From Candidatus Sulfurimonas baltica (GTDB lineage: Bacteria > Campylobacterota > Campylobacteria > Campylobacterales > Sulfurimonadaceae): 64,000 nucleotides of DNA. Below, in pieces: positions 1 to 8,975 of this stretch. The position numbers and the translations under genes were made by a program. Under the pieces are notes generated by a model, which searched no databases, was not told the DNA's origin, and saw only the letters and a list, made by a program, of their open reading frames with translations. Numbering within the stretch: position 1 is the first letter of the stretch; each line of letters starts with the position of its first letter. The stretch is from the NCBI RefSeq assembly GCF_015265455.1, contig NZ_CP054492.1, positions 124,001 to 188,000 of the forward strand, given 5' to 3'.

Positions 1-2
1 AT

Positions 3-302
3 TTTTTTGATGTTGAAAAATATCCGCAGATGAAACTAAAACTAGTTGAGCATAATGGAGATACGGCATTAGTTGAACTAACCATTAAGGATGTTACTAA
101 AACAATCAAGATGGATGTTGAAGATATAAGCGGTATGGTTAAAGACCCATGGGGAAATGTTCGTACAGGATTTGTTTTAGAGGGTAAAATAGATAGACAA
201 GAGTTTAATATAAAGTTCAGCAAGTTAATTGAAACTGGTGCTCTTATGGTTGGAAATGATGTTAAAATCATCATCGAAGCAGAGGGAATTTTAACTAAAT
301 AG
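3..302 (+). CDS. YceI-like family protein (3' part only)
   Basis: The reading frame is already open at the left edge (codons from base 3), so the N-terminus is outside the window; the first internal ATG at 30 is not the real start. The visible 99 residues have the YceI pattern: FFDVEKYP near the edge, then VTKTIKMDVE, KDPWGNVRTGF and a final ETGALMVGNDVKI block followed by alternating beta-strand sequence. YceI proteins are periplasmic lipocalin-like beta-barrels that bind isoprenoid-type lipids; the substrate here is unknown. A hairpin terminator follows directly, so this is the last gene of its unit. Confidence 0.85.
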   Translation, partial: FFDVEKYPQMKLKLVEHNGDTALVELTIKDVTKTIKMDVEDISGMVKDPWGNVRTGFVLEGKIDRQEFNIKFSKLIETGALMVGNDVKIIIEAEGILTK

Positions 303-312
303 TATGTATAAT

Positions 313-332
313 AGCCCTCCTAAAAGAGGGCT
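313..332 (+). terminator. Rho-independent terminator after the YceI-like gene
   Basis: Perfect 7-bp stem AGCCCTC / GAGGGCT with loop CTAAAA. An A-run follows, then a run of eight T from 342. The AAAAGG stretch at the start of this downstream tract also serves as Shine-Dalgarno for the next gene. Confidence 0.7.
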
Positions 333-347
333 AAAAAAGGATTTTTT

Positions 348-791
348 TTGAAAATTATCAAAGCAGTTTTGCTTATAATCGCATTGACAACATTGTTACA
401 TGCCAAATCACCATTTACTCTCACCGGCGTTAAATCTTACTACCCAGTAGTTGAACTTCATAGCGACAGAATAGATAAAAAATATAAAAAGATTGTTTTG
501 GACTCGTTGATTGAGATGTCAAATGAGCTAGGCGTTAACACAAATAATTTTTCTTCCCGCTCTTTAACATTTTTAATAAATTATATAAGTGTCGGAGATA
601 TTCTTGCTTTAAAAGTATCTCTTGTTTTGGGTGAAGATGTAATGCGTTTGGATACAAAAGATGAGATTTTTGTTCTCGCATATGCAAAGAGTCGTATATT
701 TGTTGTAGAAAATATTGAAGATGATTTAATGGACAACGTAGAAGATTTGCTTGAAGAGTTTGCAGAACAATACAGAGAGGATCAACTATGA
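348..791 (+). CDS. Secreted hypothetical protein, first gene of a thioredoxin/TetR operon
   Basis: 147 residues from a TTG start, placed 7 nt after an AAGGA Shine-Dalgarno. Residues 1-19 form a signal peptide (Lys-Ile-Ile-Lys, hydrophobic core, LLHAKS cleavage region), so the product is likely periplasmic. The rest is mixed alpha/beta, ends in an acidic helix (EDDLMDNVEDLLEEFAEQ) and contains no cysteine. I do not recognise a family. It overlaps the downstream thioredoxin-like gene by 4 nt (ATGA), which suggests translational coupling and a shared envelope role. Confidence 0.75.
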   Translation: MKIIKAVLLIIALTTLLHAKSPFTLTGVKSYYPVVELHSDRIDKKYKKIVLDSLIEMSNELGVNTNNFSSRSLTFLINYISVGDILALKVSLVLGEDVMRLDTKDEIFVLAYAKSRIFVVENIEDDLMDNVEDLLEEFAEQYREDQL

Positions 792-1183
792 AAAATCTAG
801 TTTTACTGTTGTTATTGACAACGCTATTATCCGCACAAGAGTATAGAGAATTCGCTCACAAAATGGGTTATGAGACCTCATATGAGAGAGCTATGGAAAA
901 AGCAAAAAAAGAGAATAAAAATATAATGTTTTTTATGATAACAAACTATTGCCCATGGTGTAGTAAAATGGAAAAAAGGGTGCTCTCAAATTTAGATGTC
1001 GACAAAACTTTAAAAGCTAAATTTATTCCACTTATTTTAAACAAAGAAGAGAAAAACTTCCCAAAAGAGTTTGATGTTGCCGGAAGTCCCGTTACGTATC
1101 TAATAGAACAAAATCAAGAAAAAGTTTACGATAAGAGACTTGGGTATATGAATAAAAAAGAGTTTTTAAATTTTATAAAATAA
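788..1183 (+). CDS. Periplasmic thioredoxin-fold protein (CPWC)
   Basis: 131 residues with a short signal peptide (1-16, ending LLSAQ). A thioredoxin-7/DUF255-like domain carries the redox pair Cys55-Pro-Trp-Cys58 and a cis-proline loop GSPVTYLIE near residue 100. CPWC instead of CGPC suits a disulfide reductase or isomerase acting on exported proteins or on heme/Cu delivery; the partner is not known. It starts inside the stop of the preceding secreted protein and is followed after 8 nt by a TetR regulator, so the three genes are probably one operon. Confidence 0.85.
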   Translation: MKNLVLLLLLTTLLSAQEYREFAHKMGYETSYERAMEKAKKENKNIMFFMITNYCPWCSKMEKRVLSNLDVDKTLKAKFIPLILNKEEKNFPKEFDVAGSPVTYLIEQNQEKVYDKRLGYMNKKEFLNFIK

Positions 1184-1191
1184 GAGTAAAT

Positions 1192-1788
1192 ATGAGTACA
1201 AAAAAGAAAATTTTGCAAGCAGCTTTGGTGTTGTTCAATGAGGGAAACACTCAAATGGCAACAACAAATCATATTGCAAAAGCTATAAATATAAGCCCCG
1301 GCAATTTGCATTATCACTACAATAACCGAGAAGAGATAATTAGAGTTTTATATAAACAGATGAGAAAAGAGATGTCTCTACCTGTGGAAGCTCTGCCAAA
1401 AACAATTTTAGAGTTAAATAAACATCAAGAAGATTTATTAAATATTTTATGGGAGTATAGATTCTTTTATAAGGAGCTGCTTTTCCTTTTTTCCCGCGAT
1501 GCAGATCTGGAGAAAATGTATGTTGAAGACAACTTGAAACATCGCCAAAGAGTTATAAAGTCAGTTGAGAGTTTTATAGAAAATGGGGAGATAGAACTGA
1601 TAAATGGACAAAAAATAGATTATATTGCCGACTCTATTTTGATGATAACGCAGTTTTATTTTTCATACCTAAAAACACTTGGAAAAGATATTGACAAGAA
1701 CAGTGTTAAAGAGAGTATAGACTATGTCAACGGTGTCTTTAGACCATATTTAACTAAAAAAGCTATTCAAAATCTCAAATTAGACTAA
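1192..1788 (+). CDS. TetR/AcrR family transcriptional regulator
   Basis: 198 residues. Residues 1-60 are a TetR helix-turn-helix: KKKILQAALVLFNEG, TTNHIAKAINISPGNLHYHYNNREEI. The remaining all-helical part is the ligand/dimer domain and matches the size of the family. The ligand cannot be read from sequence. It is the third gene of the operon starting at 348 and may regulate that unit. Its last 14 bases overlap the 3' end of the convergent tex gene. Confidence 0.88.
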   Translation: MSTKKKILQAALVLFNEGNTQMATTNHIAKAINISPGNLHYHYNNREEIIRVLYKQMRKEMSLPVEALPKTILELNKHQEDLLNILWEYRFFYKELLFLFSRDADLEKMYVEDNLKHRQRVIKSVESFIENGEIELINGQKIDYIADSILMITQFYFSYLKTLGKDIDKNSVKESIDYVNGVFRPYLTKKAIQNLKLD

Positions 1789-3880
1789 GTCCTATCTTCC
1801 CTTTTTCACTATCTATTGATATTACCTCTATTTGAGGAAGATACTGGTTTAGTGCAAGAATTTCAAGGGGGTGGGAAATTCTTTTTTCACTCATTTTTGA
1901 TATATGAATCATCCCGTCATTCTTGAGTCCAATATCTACAAATGCACCAAAGTCAGCGATGTTGCGGACAACACCAGATACAAAACTCCCAACACTAAGC
2001 ATTTTAATATCTGTAACGCCATCTTTAAAAGGAATAGGTGGTAAATCCTCTCTTGGGTCAAAGCCCGGCTTACTAAGCTCTTTAATGATATCTTTTAGTG
2101 TCTCTTCTCCTACATGTAGCTCCTGAGATTTTGTTTTTGTATCTATCGAGCTTAACTCTAAAGCGCTCAATTTTTTCGCAATATCATAACTCTCAGGATG
2201 AATACCGCTGTTGTCAAATACACTTTTCCCATTTTTTATACGTACAAATCCTGCAGCTTGCTCATAGGCTTTTTTTCCGAGCCCTTTTACTTTTAAAAGC
2301 TGCTCTTTCGTTTTAAAGAGACCATTCTCCTCTCTAAAAGCAATTATATTTTGAGCCACTTTTGCACCGACTCCTGCAACATAAGCAAGAAGAGAAGCGG
2401 AAGCGGAGTTTATGTCAACACCTACTCTGTTTACAAGGTCTTGCGTAACATCTGTTAATTTTTTCTCTAAAAGTTTTTGGTCAACATCATGTTGATACTG
2501 CCCGATGCCTAAAGATTTTGGATCTATTTTAACTAGTGCTGCCATAGGGTCTTGCAATCTTCCGGCAATAGAGATTGCACCTCTTATTGTGACATCAAGG
2601 TTTGGGTACTCCTGAGCGGCTATTTTTGAAGCAGAGTAAACAGATGCACCTGCTTCAGAGACAACCGTGTAGTTTAGTTTTGCATTTTCTTCTTTATTTA
2701 TGCGGGCAAAAAACTCTTGTGTTTCACGAGAAGCTGTCCCGTTTCCAATAGCAACACCTGTTATGTTATACTTTTTTGTTAGTGTTAGTACCTTGTTTTT
2801 AGAATTTTCATAATCTTTTTTTGGCTCAGTTGGGTAGATTACGGCAGACTCAAGATAATTTCCGTTTTCATCAATAACAGCTAGTTTACATCCACTAACA
2901 AAAGCAGGGTCAACACCAAGAAGAACCCTTTTAGTAACTGGAGGAGTCATAAGAAGCTGATTTAGATTTTTACCAAAAACACTAATTGCAGAGATATCAG
3001 CTTTCTCTTTTAGCTCTACATGTAGCTCTCTCTCAAGTGAAGGGAGCAGAAGTCTTTTAAGCCCATCTCTGTAAGCTTCAAACAGCAACTCTTTGGAACT
3101 AGAAGCGTGACGTGGAATCTTGTACTGTTTTATATTCTCTTCTATTTGGCCTATATCGGTAGTGATTTTTACAGATAGCTCTTTCTCTTTTACCCCGCGC
3201 ATAATGGCAAGATAGCGATGAGAAGGGATATAAGCAACTTTTTCACCCTTTGCATCTTTGTTCGCAAAATTTTTAAATGTACCGTTTTCATCGAAACTCT
3301 TGCTTTTCTTAACTTCTAATATACCAAAACGGAGCATATTGCTACGGATGGCTTCACGCTCACGTGGCAGGTCGGCATAACGTTCCGCCAAGATATCTTG
3401 CGCACCTTTCACAGCTTCATCAACAGAGGCAACAGACCCTTTTACAAACTTTTTAGCCTCTTGTTTAAACTCAGCAGTAGTTAGTCTGGCACTTTGCAGA
3501 GTATTGGCAAGTGGTGTTAAACCGTTTGCCATGGCACTCATCGCACGAGAACTTTTTTTCTCTTTAAAAGGTCGGTAAATATCCTCTAAAACTCTAAGCG
3601 TGTCAGCATCTTCTATACTTTTTTTAATAGAGTCTGTTAAAGTTGCACGCTCAGTTATAAGTCTGCTGACTTCTTCTTTTCTCTCTAAGAGTTTTTTGCT
3701 GCTTATGTAGATTGTCTCAAATTCACGAAGAACTTCATCATCGGCACCGCCGGTCATATCTTTTCTGTAGCGTGCTATAAAAGGGATAGTGGAACCCTCG
3801 TCAAGAAGTTTTAAAATGTTAGCGATATGCTCTTTTTTAAGAGAAGTTTTTTGTGATAGTAAAGTTATTAGATTTGTCAT
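1775..3880 (-). CDS. tex: Tex-family S1 RNA-binding protein
   Basis: 701 residues, slightly shorter than typical Tex proteins. The order is as expected: N-terminal helical domain (LDEGSTIPFIARYRKDMTGG), YqgF/RNase H-like core (LGVDPAFVSGCKLAVID), helix-hairpin-helix repeats (VNRVGVDINSASASLLAYV, GLGKKAYEQAAGFVRI), and a C-terminal S1 domain (SVGSFVSGVVRNIADFGAFVDIG). Tex is a cytoplasmic nucleic-acid-binding factor linked to transcription. The gene is monocistronic and convergent with the TetR gene. It contains two perfect copies of the palindrome CTACATGTAG. Confidence 0.95.
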   Translation of the reverse strand: MTNLITLLSQKTSLKKEHIANILKLLDEGSTIPFIARYRKDMTGGADDEVLREFETIYISSKKLLERKEEVSRLITERATLTDSIKKSIEDADTLRVLEDIYRPFKEKKSSRAMSAMANGLTPLANTLQSARLTTAEFKQEAKKFVKGSVASVDEAVKGAQDILAERYADLPREREAIRSNMLRFGILEVKKSKSFDENGTFKNFANKDAKGEKVAYIPSHRYLAIMRGVKEKELSVKITTDIGQIEENIKQYKIPRHASSSKELLFEAYRDGLKRLLLPSLERELHVELKEKADISAISVFGKNLNQLLMTPPVTKRVLLGVDPAFVSGCKLAVIDENGNYLESAVIYPTEPKKDYENSKNKVLTLTKKYNITGVAIGNGTASRETQEFFARINKEENAKLNYTVVSEAGASVYSASKIAAQEYPNLDVTIRGAISIAGRLQDPMAALVKIDPKSLGIGQYQHDVDQKLLEKKLTDVTQDLVNRVGVDINSASASLLAYVAGVGAKVAQNIIAFREENGLFKTKEQLLKVKGLGKKAYEQAAGFVRIKNGKSVFDNSGIHPESYDIAKKLSALELSSIDTKTKSQELHVGEETLKDIIKELSKPGFDPREDLPPIPFKDGVTDIKMLSVGSFVSGVVRNIADFGAFVDIGLKNDGMIHISKMSEKRISHPLEILALNQYLPQIEVISIDSEKGKIGLSLI

Positions 3881-3904
3881 ATATAGTTTCTTTATGATTT
3901 AACT

Positions 3905-4004
3905 CTCTGAATCATTATCAACAAGACTCTGGATCGAGTCCAGAGTGACGGAATTATCGTCATTCCAAGCTTGACTTGGAATCTAGTTTATGAATTAATC
4001 AGAG
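3905..4004. repeat. 100-bp twin-hairpin interspersed repeat, copy 1
   Basis: The element is bounded by CTCTGA...TCAGAG. It holds two perfect 8-bp hairpins with 5-nt loops: ACTCTGGA/TCCAGAGT at 3926-3946 and ATTCCAAG/CTTGGAAT at 3962-3982. Between them lies GACG-7 nt-CGTC, so the element is an imperfect inverted repeat of two hairpins. Copies 2 and 3 are near 19.55 and 46.70 kb. It resembles a small MITE/REP-type element without a gene. It sits between the divergent tex and diguanylate cyclase genes. Confidence 0.85.
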
Positions 4005-4157
4005 GTCTCGATTATATTTTTGGAAATTTTATCTTATATTGACTTTGTTCTAAGTATCTTATTTATGTATTAGTTCTCAAAAACAAAATTCTTAGTAATT
4101 TTAAGTTACAATCAATATAATATTTTATGATAAATTTAGATTGTTAAGGATTTAACA

Positions 4158-5231
4158 GTGAAGCAAACAGACCAGACTTTATTGGAACAGATGAGAATTA
4201 CAGAGTTTGAAATGGCACATCGCAAAGAGTTATTTTATCTTGATGATATTGATTTTAAACTTTTAAAAAAATGTAAAACTTTTATAGAGCCGAAAATGAA
4301 TTCGTTAGTTGATAAATTTTATGAGATGCAGACTTCTATTGTAGAGATTGCTCTGCTGATTGGTGATTCTGACACTCTTTTTAGACTTAAAAATGCACAG
4401 CGTAAATATTTACAAGATCTTTTCAGCGGAGTTTATGACCTCGAATATATTAACAACAGACTTAGAATCGGGCTGGTACACAAGCGTATAGGCGTTGAGC
4501 CAAAGCTATATCTCTCAGCAATCAGCACGCTAAAAAATCTCCTTTTTCAAGTTATTAGAGAAGAGATGAAAGACTCAACAGAGATGTTAGACACCATCTC
4601 GGCTTTGGATAAACTATTTTTATTTGATATAACTTTGGTCTTTGAGACATATATCAGAAGTTTGGTGGCAGAGATAGAGTCATCAAAAGAGAAGTCAGAG
4701 CAATATGCTTTAGCATTGGAAGAAACAGTACTGCAACGTACCCATCAGCTTGAGATTATGTCAACAACCGATGCTTTAACCGGGTTACTGAATGTAAGAA
4801 CTCTCTCTGAGACTCTTACAAAAACACTAAGGTCTGCTCAGCGACGCTCAGAGATGGTAAGTGTTGTTTATATTGACGTTAATGATTTTAAGATAGTTAA
4901 TGACACGGAGGGACATGACAAGGGAGATAAAATTTTACAGGCAGTAGGTGATTCAATAAAAAAAGTATCTCGCTTGGAGGATAGCTGTTATCGCTACGGC
5001 GGCGATGAGTTTTGTATAGTTTTACCAAATTGCTCCAAAGAAAAAGCACATGATATCTATATAAATCGCCTTAGAGCTGAATTAAAAAAGAGTTTTAAAG
5101 ATGTGACATTAAGTATTGGTATTGTTGATACTGGGCCGAGTGATTATTATGGAGCGGATGCGCTAATTAAAAAAGCTGATGAGCAGATGTTTTTGGATAA
5201 AAAAATGCACAAAGAAAAAAAGATCAAATAA
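4158..5231 (+). CDS. Globin-coupled sensor diguanylate cyclase
   Basis: 357 residues from GTG. Residues about 10-165 are a sensor-globin domain, with proximal-histidine candidate His108 in the RIGLVHKRIGVEPKLYL motif; residues 170-200 form a signalling helix; residues 203-357 are a GGDEF domain. The active site GGDEF (281-285) is intact and an inhibitory I-site Arg272-Leu-Glu-Asp275 lies five residues before it. Known relatives bind heme and make cyclic di-GMP in response to oxygen. This should be a soluble O2 sensor that feeds biofilm/motility control. It is monocistronic, ending at a shared hairpin terminator. Confidence 0.93.
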   Translation: MKQTDQTLLEQMRITEFEMAHRKELFYLDDIDFKLLKKCKTFIEPKMNSLVDKFYEMQTSIVEIALLIGDSDTLFRLKNAQRKYLQDLFSGVYDLEYINNRLRIGLVHKRIGVEPKLYLSAISTLKNLLFQVIREEMKDSTEMLDTISALDKLFLFDITLVFETYIRSLVAEIESSKEKSEQYALALEETVLQRTHQLEIMSTTDALTGLLNVRTLSETLTKTLRSAQRRSEMVSVVYIDVNDFKIVNDTEGHDKGDKILQAVGDSIKKVSRLEDSCYRYGGDEFCIVLPNCSKEKAHDIYINRLRAELKKSFKDVTLSIGIVDTGPSDYYGADALIKKADEQMFLDKKMHKEKKIK

Positions 5232-5234
5232 AAG

Positions 5235-5260
5235 AGGTACTCTAAAATTTAGTACCTTTT
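5235..5260. terminator. Bidirectional terminator between convergent genes
   Basis: Stem AGGTACT / AGTACCT with a 9-nt loop (5235-5257). It is preceded by AAA and followed by TTT, so it works on both strands. The - strand gene's stop codon lies inside it. Confidence 0.75.
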
Positions 5261-6181
5261 CCCCGTGCACTCCATAAAGTCTCTTTCGCTTAAATCTTCA
5301 ACAAGACTTTTGAAGTTTTTAAGAGCAAGGAGTCTTAACTCTGCTCCTTTTAAACTTTTAAGCTCATTTGTAAAACCACTTTTAGAGATAACTACACATA
5401 TGTCAGGAGTCAGCTCTGCTAACGCACACTGCTCTTTTAGTTTAGTAAGTTCACTTTTTTTTGCTTTTGAATTAGAGTATTTGCATATACCGGCAACGAC
5501 TTTGCCTGACTTTGTTTTTGCTAAGATATCGATTTGAGTATTTCTGTCCCAATAACTTCCTATCTCTGTAATAGGGTCATCTTTAAAACTTTTTTTTATA
5601 ACTTCCTGTGCCAATTTCATAAATATAAGCTCAGAGAACTCTTGTTCACGGTTGGCAAAACTCTCTTTCGCCTCTTTAAAATCGCCCTCTTTAATCCCTT
5701 TAAAATACGGTGATATAAAAGAGAACCAAAAACGCATAAAAGGTTTAGTGAAGTTCAGCTTTTCATCAACACGCTCCTCTTCGTTTGGTGGATTTTCAAG
5801 GGAATACTCAGCTTCTAAAAGACCTCTTTCAAAAAGAGTCTCCATTGCATACTCGCCATCATTTCTGGATATTCGTGCTTTTTTCAGGGCAGAGTGAGTG
5901 CGACGGTCTCCCATGGCAATACCACTCAGCAGTGCGTGGCTATGTTTGTCACTCTCTGTAATCTGCGTAATGTCTGCATGAATATAGCGATAGTTATTTA
6001 AAACCTTGCTCTCTACAAGTTCTGGTAACGGTTTTTCCATGTCAACACTCCAACTCATTCCACCAAATACAGCAAAATATTTTATAGCCTCTTCTATATC
6101 TTTAGGGTTGTTCTGAAAATAGAATGAGCGAAACTGTGCTAAAAGTGTTGGGTTCTTTTTGTATTTGTTATATTTTGACAT
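5249..6181 (-). CDS. DUF234-type protein with restriction-endonuclease-like domain
   Basis: 310 residues. The C-terminal half looks like the DUF234/PD-(D/E)XK-like domain found at the end of archaeal-type AAA ATPases: IGSYWDRNTQIDILAKTKSGKVVAGICKYSN has the Asp...Glu/x-Lys type spacing of a nuclease fold. The N-terminal part is helical, and no Walker A motif is visible, so the ATPase portion usually coupled to DUF234 is absent. Its role is unknown. It is a single gene between a terminator and an intergenic promoter region. Confidence 0.6.
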   Translation of the reverse strand: MSKYNKYKKNPTLLAQFRSFYFQNNPKDIEEAIKYFAVFGGMSWSVDMEKPLPELVESKVLNNYRYIHADITQITESDKHSHALLSGIAMGDRRTHSALKKARISRNDGEYAMETLFERGLLEAEYSLENPPNEEERVDEKLNFTKPFMRFWFSFISPYFKGIKEGDFKEAKESFANREQEFSELIFMKLAQEVIKKSFKDDPITEIGSYWDRNTQIDILAKTKSGKVVAGICKYSNSKAKKSELTKLKEQCALAELTPDICVVISKSGFTNELKSLKGAELRLLALKNFKSLVEDLSERDFMECTGKRY

Positions 6182-6289
6182 GTAGGAGCCTTGGAGTTTG
6201 TTTTTAGAATTATACAGTAATAGAAGCTATTGCTTTACAATTATCACACTTTTTTCTAATGCAATATAAGCACAATAAATATTTAGTGT

Positions 6290-6295
6290 ATAATC
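6290..6295 (+). promoter_or_regulatory. -10 box of the two-component operon
   Basis: TATAAT preceded by T/A-rich sequence and no clear -35 box, the usual Campylobacterota housekeeping pattern. Transcription from here would start near 6302, after the long open frame's first ATG at 6259, which supports the downstream start at 6346. Confidence 0.55.
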
Positions 6296-6345
6296 GTCTC
6301 ATAAAAGCTAGTAAAAATATGGGCGAAGCGGAGAAAAAAACCAAC

Positions 6346-7017
6346 ATGAGAGCGAAAATACTTTTACTTGAGGATGATTTAACTCTTAGTGAAACAGTAG
6401 TTGAGTTTTTGCAGGAGAACGGTTTTGAAGTGGTTAGTGCCTATGATGGTGAAGAGGCATCGGAGATTATTTATGAACAGCAGTTTGACCTTTTTTTACT
6501 TGATGTTAATGTCCCTCTTCTTAATGGATTTGAGCTTTTGAAACAAAAGCGCGATGATGGTGTAAAAACTCCAGCTATCTATATCACTTCGCTAAACTCC
6601 ATAGATTCTCTTGAAGATGGTTATAAAAGCGGTTGTGATGATTATATACGAAAACCTTTTGTTCTAAAAGAGCTTCTCTTCCGTGTTGAGACTATATTGA
6701 AAAGAGGCTTTTTTCATGAGAGAACCTCAAGATTAAAAATAGATGAACATGTAGAGTATGACACAGAGTCAAATCTTCTTTTTGTGGACTCTAAGCGGGT
6801 AAGTCTAAATACAAAAACTTCTCAGCTTTTAAAACTATTTTTGCTTCATCAAGAGGAAGTAATTTCTCATGAGAGGATTTACGATGCTCTTTGGAGCTAC
6901 GAGGAGACACCTAGCGAGGGTGCTTTAAGAACCTACATAAAAGATCTTAGAAAAATTATAGGAAAGGATAAAATTGTTAGCATCAAAAAGCTTGGGTATA
7001 GATTTTCGTCAAAGTGA
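6346..7017 (+). CDS. OmpR-family response regulator
   Basis: Receiver domain with acidic pocket Asp10-Asp11 and phospho-acceptor Asp53 (FLLDVNVPLLNG), conserved Lys in YIRKPF, then a winged helix (EGALRTYIKDLRKIIGKDKI, LGYRF). The start at 6346 was chosen because it lies after the probable promoter and 12 nt after a GCGGAG element; the frame is open back to 6259, and 6319 is the other candidate. The 3' end overlaps the sensor kinase. The pair resembles the ArsRS-type acid/redox-sensing systems of this phylum. The signal cannot be read. Confidence 0.9.
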   Translation: MRAKILLLEDDLTLSETVVEFLQENGFEVVSAYDGEEASEIIYEQQFDLFLLDVNVPLLNGFELLKQKRDDGVKTPAIYITSLNSIDSLEDGYKSGCDDYIRKPFVLKELLFRVETILKRGFFHERTSRLKIDEHVEYDTESNLLFVDSKRVSLNTKTSQLLKLFLLHQEEVISHERIYDALWSYEETPSEGALRTYIKDLRKIIGKDKIVSIKKLGYRFSSK

Positions 7018-8158
7018 AAAACAGACCCTATTTGGGTTTTTGGCTCTGTATGTTTTACTTACGGTTATTATCATCTCTGTATTTTCTTTCATCTATTTTG
7101 GGCTTCAAAAAGATTTGATGCTACAACAAAAAAAATCAACCCTGCAAAAGTACTCTAAAGAGCTTATAGAAGAGCTTAAGAAACTACATGTAAATTTTGA
7201 CAAAACACAAATCTATCCAAGAAGCGACAAGTTTGACTCTGCAATCTTTGATAACGAAAAAAAGCTTATATTTTCAACGACACAGAGCAAACTTAGACTA
7301 GATAAGATTCTTTATCTCGAGGATGGAGTTATTCACTTAGTTAACATACCTGAGTCTTACTACCTTGGTGCTAGATATATAATTGTAAAAATAATAGATG
7401 ATGAAGTGTGGCTGGAGCAAACCAAAAAAAAGATTACGGTTTTTGTAGTTATAACATTTTTGTTTATGTTAGGTATAGGTTATATACTTCTTCGACTGTT
7501 TTTAAAGCCTATGCGTGATGCTATCACTCTGCTTGACGAGTTTATAAAAGACACTACTCACGAGCTGAACACACCTGTAAGTACTATAGTCGCAAATATA
7601 GAGATGATAGATAAATCATCCCTTGATGAGAAGTTGTTGAAAAAGATAAATAGAATAGACATAGGTGCAAAAACAGTCTCAAATATCTATCAAGATTTAA
7701 CTTATCTAACACTTGGTAATGAGATAATCTCTAACAATGAAGATATACATGTAGAACAGTTAGTGTTAGAAAGAGTAGAGTATTTTACTTCACTCGCCCT
7801 AGCTAAGAAAATAAAAATCAGCACAAATATAATAGAGAAAACATTTCTACATGTAGATAAGTTTAAAATCTCAAAACTTTTAGATAACCTGCTATCAAAT
7901 GCGATAAAGTATAATAAAGTTGGCGGAGAGATTATTGTCAATGTAGATAAGAGAGTATTTAGCGTAGAAGATTCCGGCATAGGTATAGCAAAAGATGATA
8001 TTTCCAAAATAAAAGAGAGATACAAACGGTTTAACAAAAGCAGCGGCGGTTTCGGTATAGGACTAAGTATAGTCTCTTCAATTGCCAAAGAGTATAATCT
8101 AAATATAGATATAACATCCAAAGAGAATATTGGAACAAAAGTGAGTGTCTCATGGTAA
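6974..8158 (+). CDS. Membrane histidine kinase, partner of the preceding regulator
   Basis: 394 residues from a TTG at 6974; a second TTG at 6992 is also possible and no ATG is available. TM1 at about 20-43, a periplasmic sensor of about 110 residues, TM2 at about 154-176, then HisKA with His196 in KDTTHELNTPVS and an HATPase with NLLSNAIKYNK and FGIGLS. The 44-nt overlap with the regulator and 7-nt overlap with the next cytochrome-like gene make a tightly coupled unit, suggesting a redox- or heme-linked signal. Confidence 0.9.
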   Translation: MLASKSLGIDFRQSEKQTLFGFLALYVLLTVIIISVFSFIYFGLQKDLMLQQKKSTLQKYSKELIEELKKLHVNFDKTQIYPRSDKFDSAIFDNEKKLIFSTTQSKLRLDKILYLEDGVIHLVNIPESYYLGARYIIVKIIDDEVWLEQTKKKITVFVVITFLFMLGIGYILLRLFLKPMRDAITLLDEFIKDTTHELNTPVSTIVANIEMIDKSSLDEKLLKKINRIDIGAKTVSNIYQDLTYLTLGNEIISNNEDIHVEQLVLERVEYFTSLALAKKIKISTNIIEKTFLHVDKFKISKLLDNLLSNAIKYNKVGGEIIVNVDKRVFSVEDSGIGIAKDDISKIKERYKRFNKSSGGFGIGLSIVSSIAKEYNLNIDITSKENIGTKVSVSW

Positions 8159-8484
8159 AAAAAATAGTTTTAACCCTTGCTCTTATGTTTAGTTTTGCAG
8201 GGGCTAATGTGTATGAGAACAATTGCATAAAGTGCCATAACAAACTCCCCGTTAGTATAGATAAGTATTTTTACAAGTATTTGCTTATATATAGCAGTGA
8301 GACAGATATGAAAAATGCGATTATTAGTTACTTGAAATATCCAGCCAAAGAGACTACAGTTATGACGGATGAGGATATAAACAGGTTTGGTATAAAGAAA
8401 AAAAGTGAACTTAGCCAAAAAGAGCTAAAAGAGGCTGTTGACATCTACTGGCAAATATATAAAGTCTTTGGAAAATTAAAATAG
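8152..8484 (+). CDS. Small periplasmic single-heme c-type cytochrome-like protein
   Basis: 110 residues with a signal peptide (1-18) and one heme-attachment motif Cys25-Ile-Lys-Cys28-His29 right after it. The rest is helical and lacks an obvious Met ligand in a class I context (candidates are Met48 and Met66), so it may not be a simple electron carrier. It overlaps the kinase gene by 7 nt and may be an accessory sensor or a target of this two-component system. Confidence 0.75.
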   Translation: MVKKIVLTLALMFSFAGANVYENNCIKCHNKLPVSIDKYFYKYLLIYSSETDMKNAIISYLKYPAKETTVMTDEDINRFGIKKKSELSQKELKEAVDIYWQIYKVFGKLK

Positions 8485-8553
8485 TAAAATTTTCATTACA
8501 CAATTATCTCACAATTAATTGTTAAACTTACTCCATCAAAAAAGGAGTTTCAA

Positions 8554-8880
8554 ATGAAAACTACAACAATAACAAAAACATTAAAATCTTTAGTTATAGC
8601 AGGTGCTATTATTGGCTCATCAACTCTGTTCGCTGCTGATGGTGCTTCTATCTACAACAAGTGTGCTGGTTGTCACGGCTCAACAGGTGAGAAAGTTGCT
8701 CTTGGTAAGTCAAAAGTGATTGCCAATATGAGTGAAGAAGAGCTTAACAGCGCGCTTAATGGTTATAAAGCCGGCAGTTATGGCGGAGCTATGAAAGGTC
8801 TTATGAAAGGGCAAGTAGCAAATCTTTCTGAGGATGATGTTAAAGCGGTAGCTGCTCACATAGCTTCGTTAAAAAAGTAG
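8554..8880 (+). CDS. Class I cytochrome c (c553-like)
   Basis: 108 residues. Signal peptide 1-27 ending LFAADG, heme motif CAGCHG immediately after it, and a methionine-rich C-terminal part (MKGLMKGQVANLSEDDVKAVAAHIASL) that supplies the axial Met and the final helix. A periplasmic mono-heme electron carrier, size typical of the c553 family. A good AAGGAG ribosome site precedes the ATG. It follows the kinase/cytochrome unit after 69 nt and probably has its own promoter. Confidence 0.92.
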   Translation: MKTTTITKTLKSLVIAGAIIGSSTLFAADGASIYNKCAGCHGSTGEKVALGKSKVIANMSEEELNSALNGYKAGSYGGAMKGLMKGQVANLSEDDVKAVAAHIASLKK

Positions 8881-8975
8881 GCTTAATTTTTTAAACTTTA
8901 ATACTAATTTTTAAAGTTTTGAAATTATAAAAAATCTTTTGAGTACAATGATGAAAATCAACGACAAGGATATTT

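Noticed and set aside
3905-4004. Hairpins as a simple transcription terminator
   Set aside because: No T-run follows either stem, the 100-bp unit recurs with defined ends, and it lies between divergent starts, so a mobile repeat is the better reading.
5249-6181. Complete archaeal-type AAA ATPase with DUF234
   Set aside because: No Walker A or B motif is present; only the C-terminal nuclease-like part is supported.
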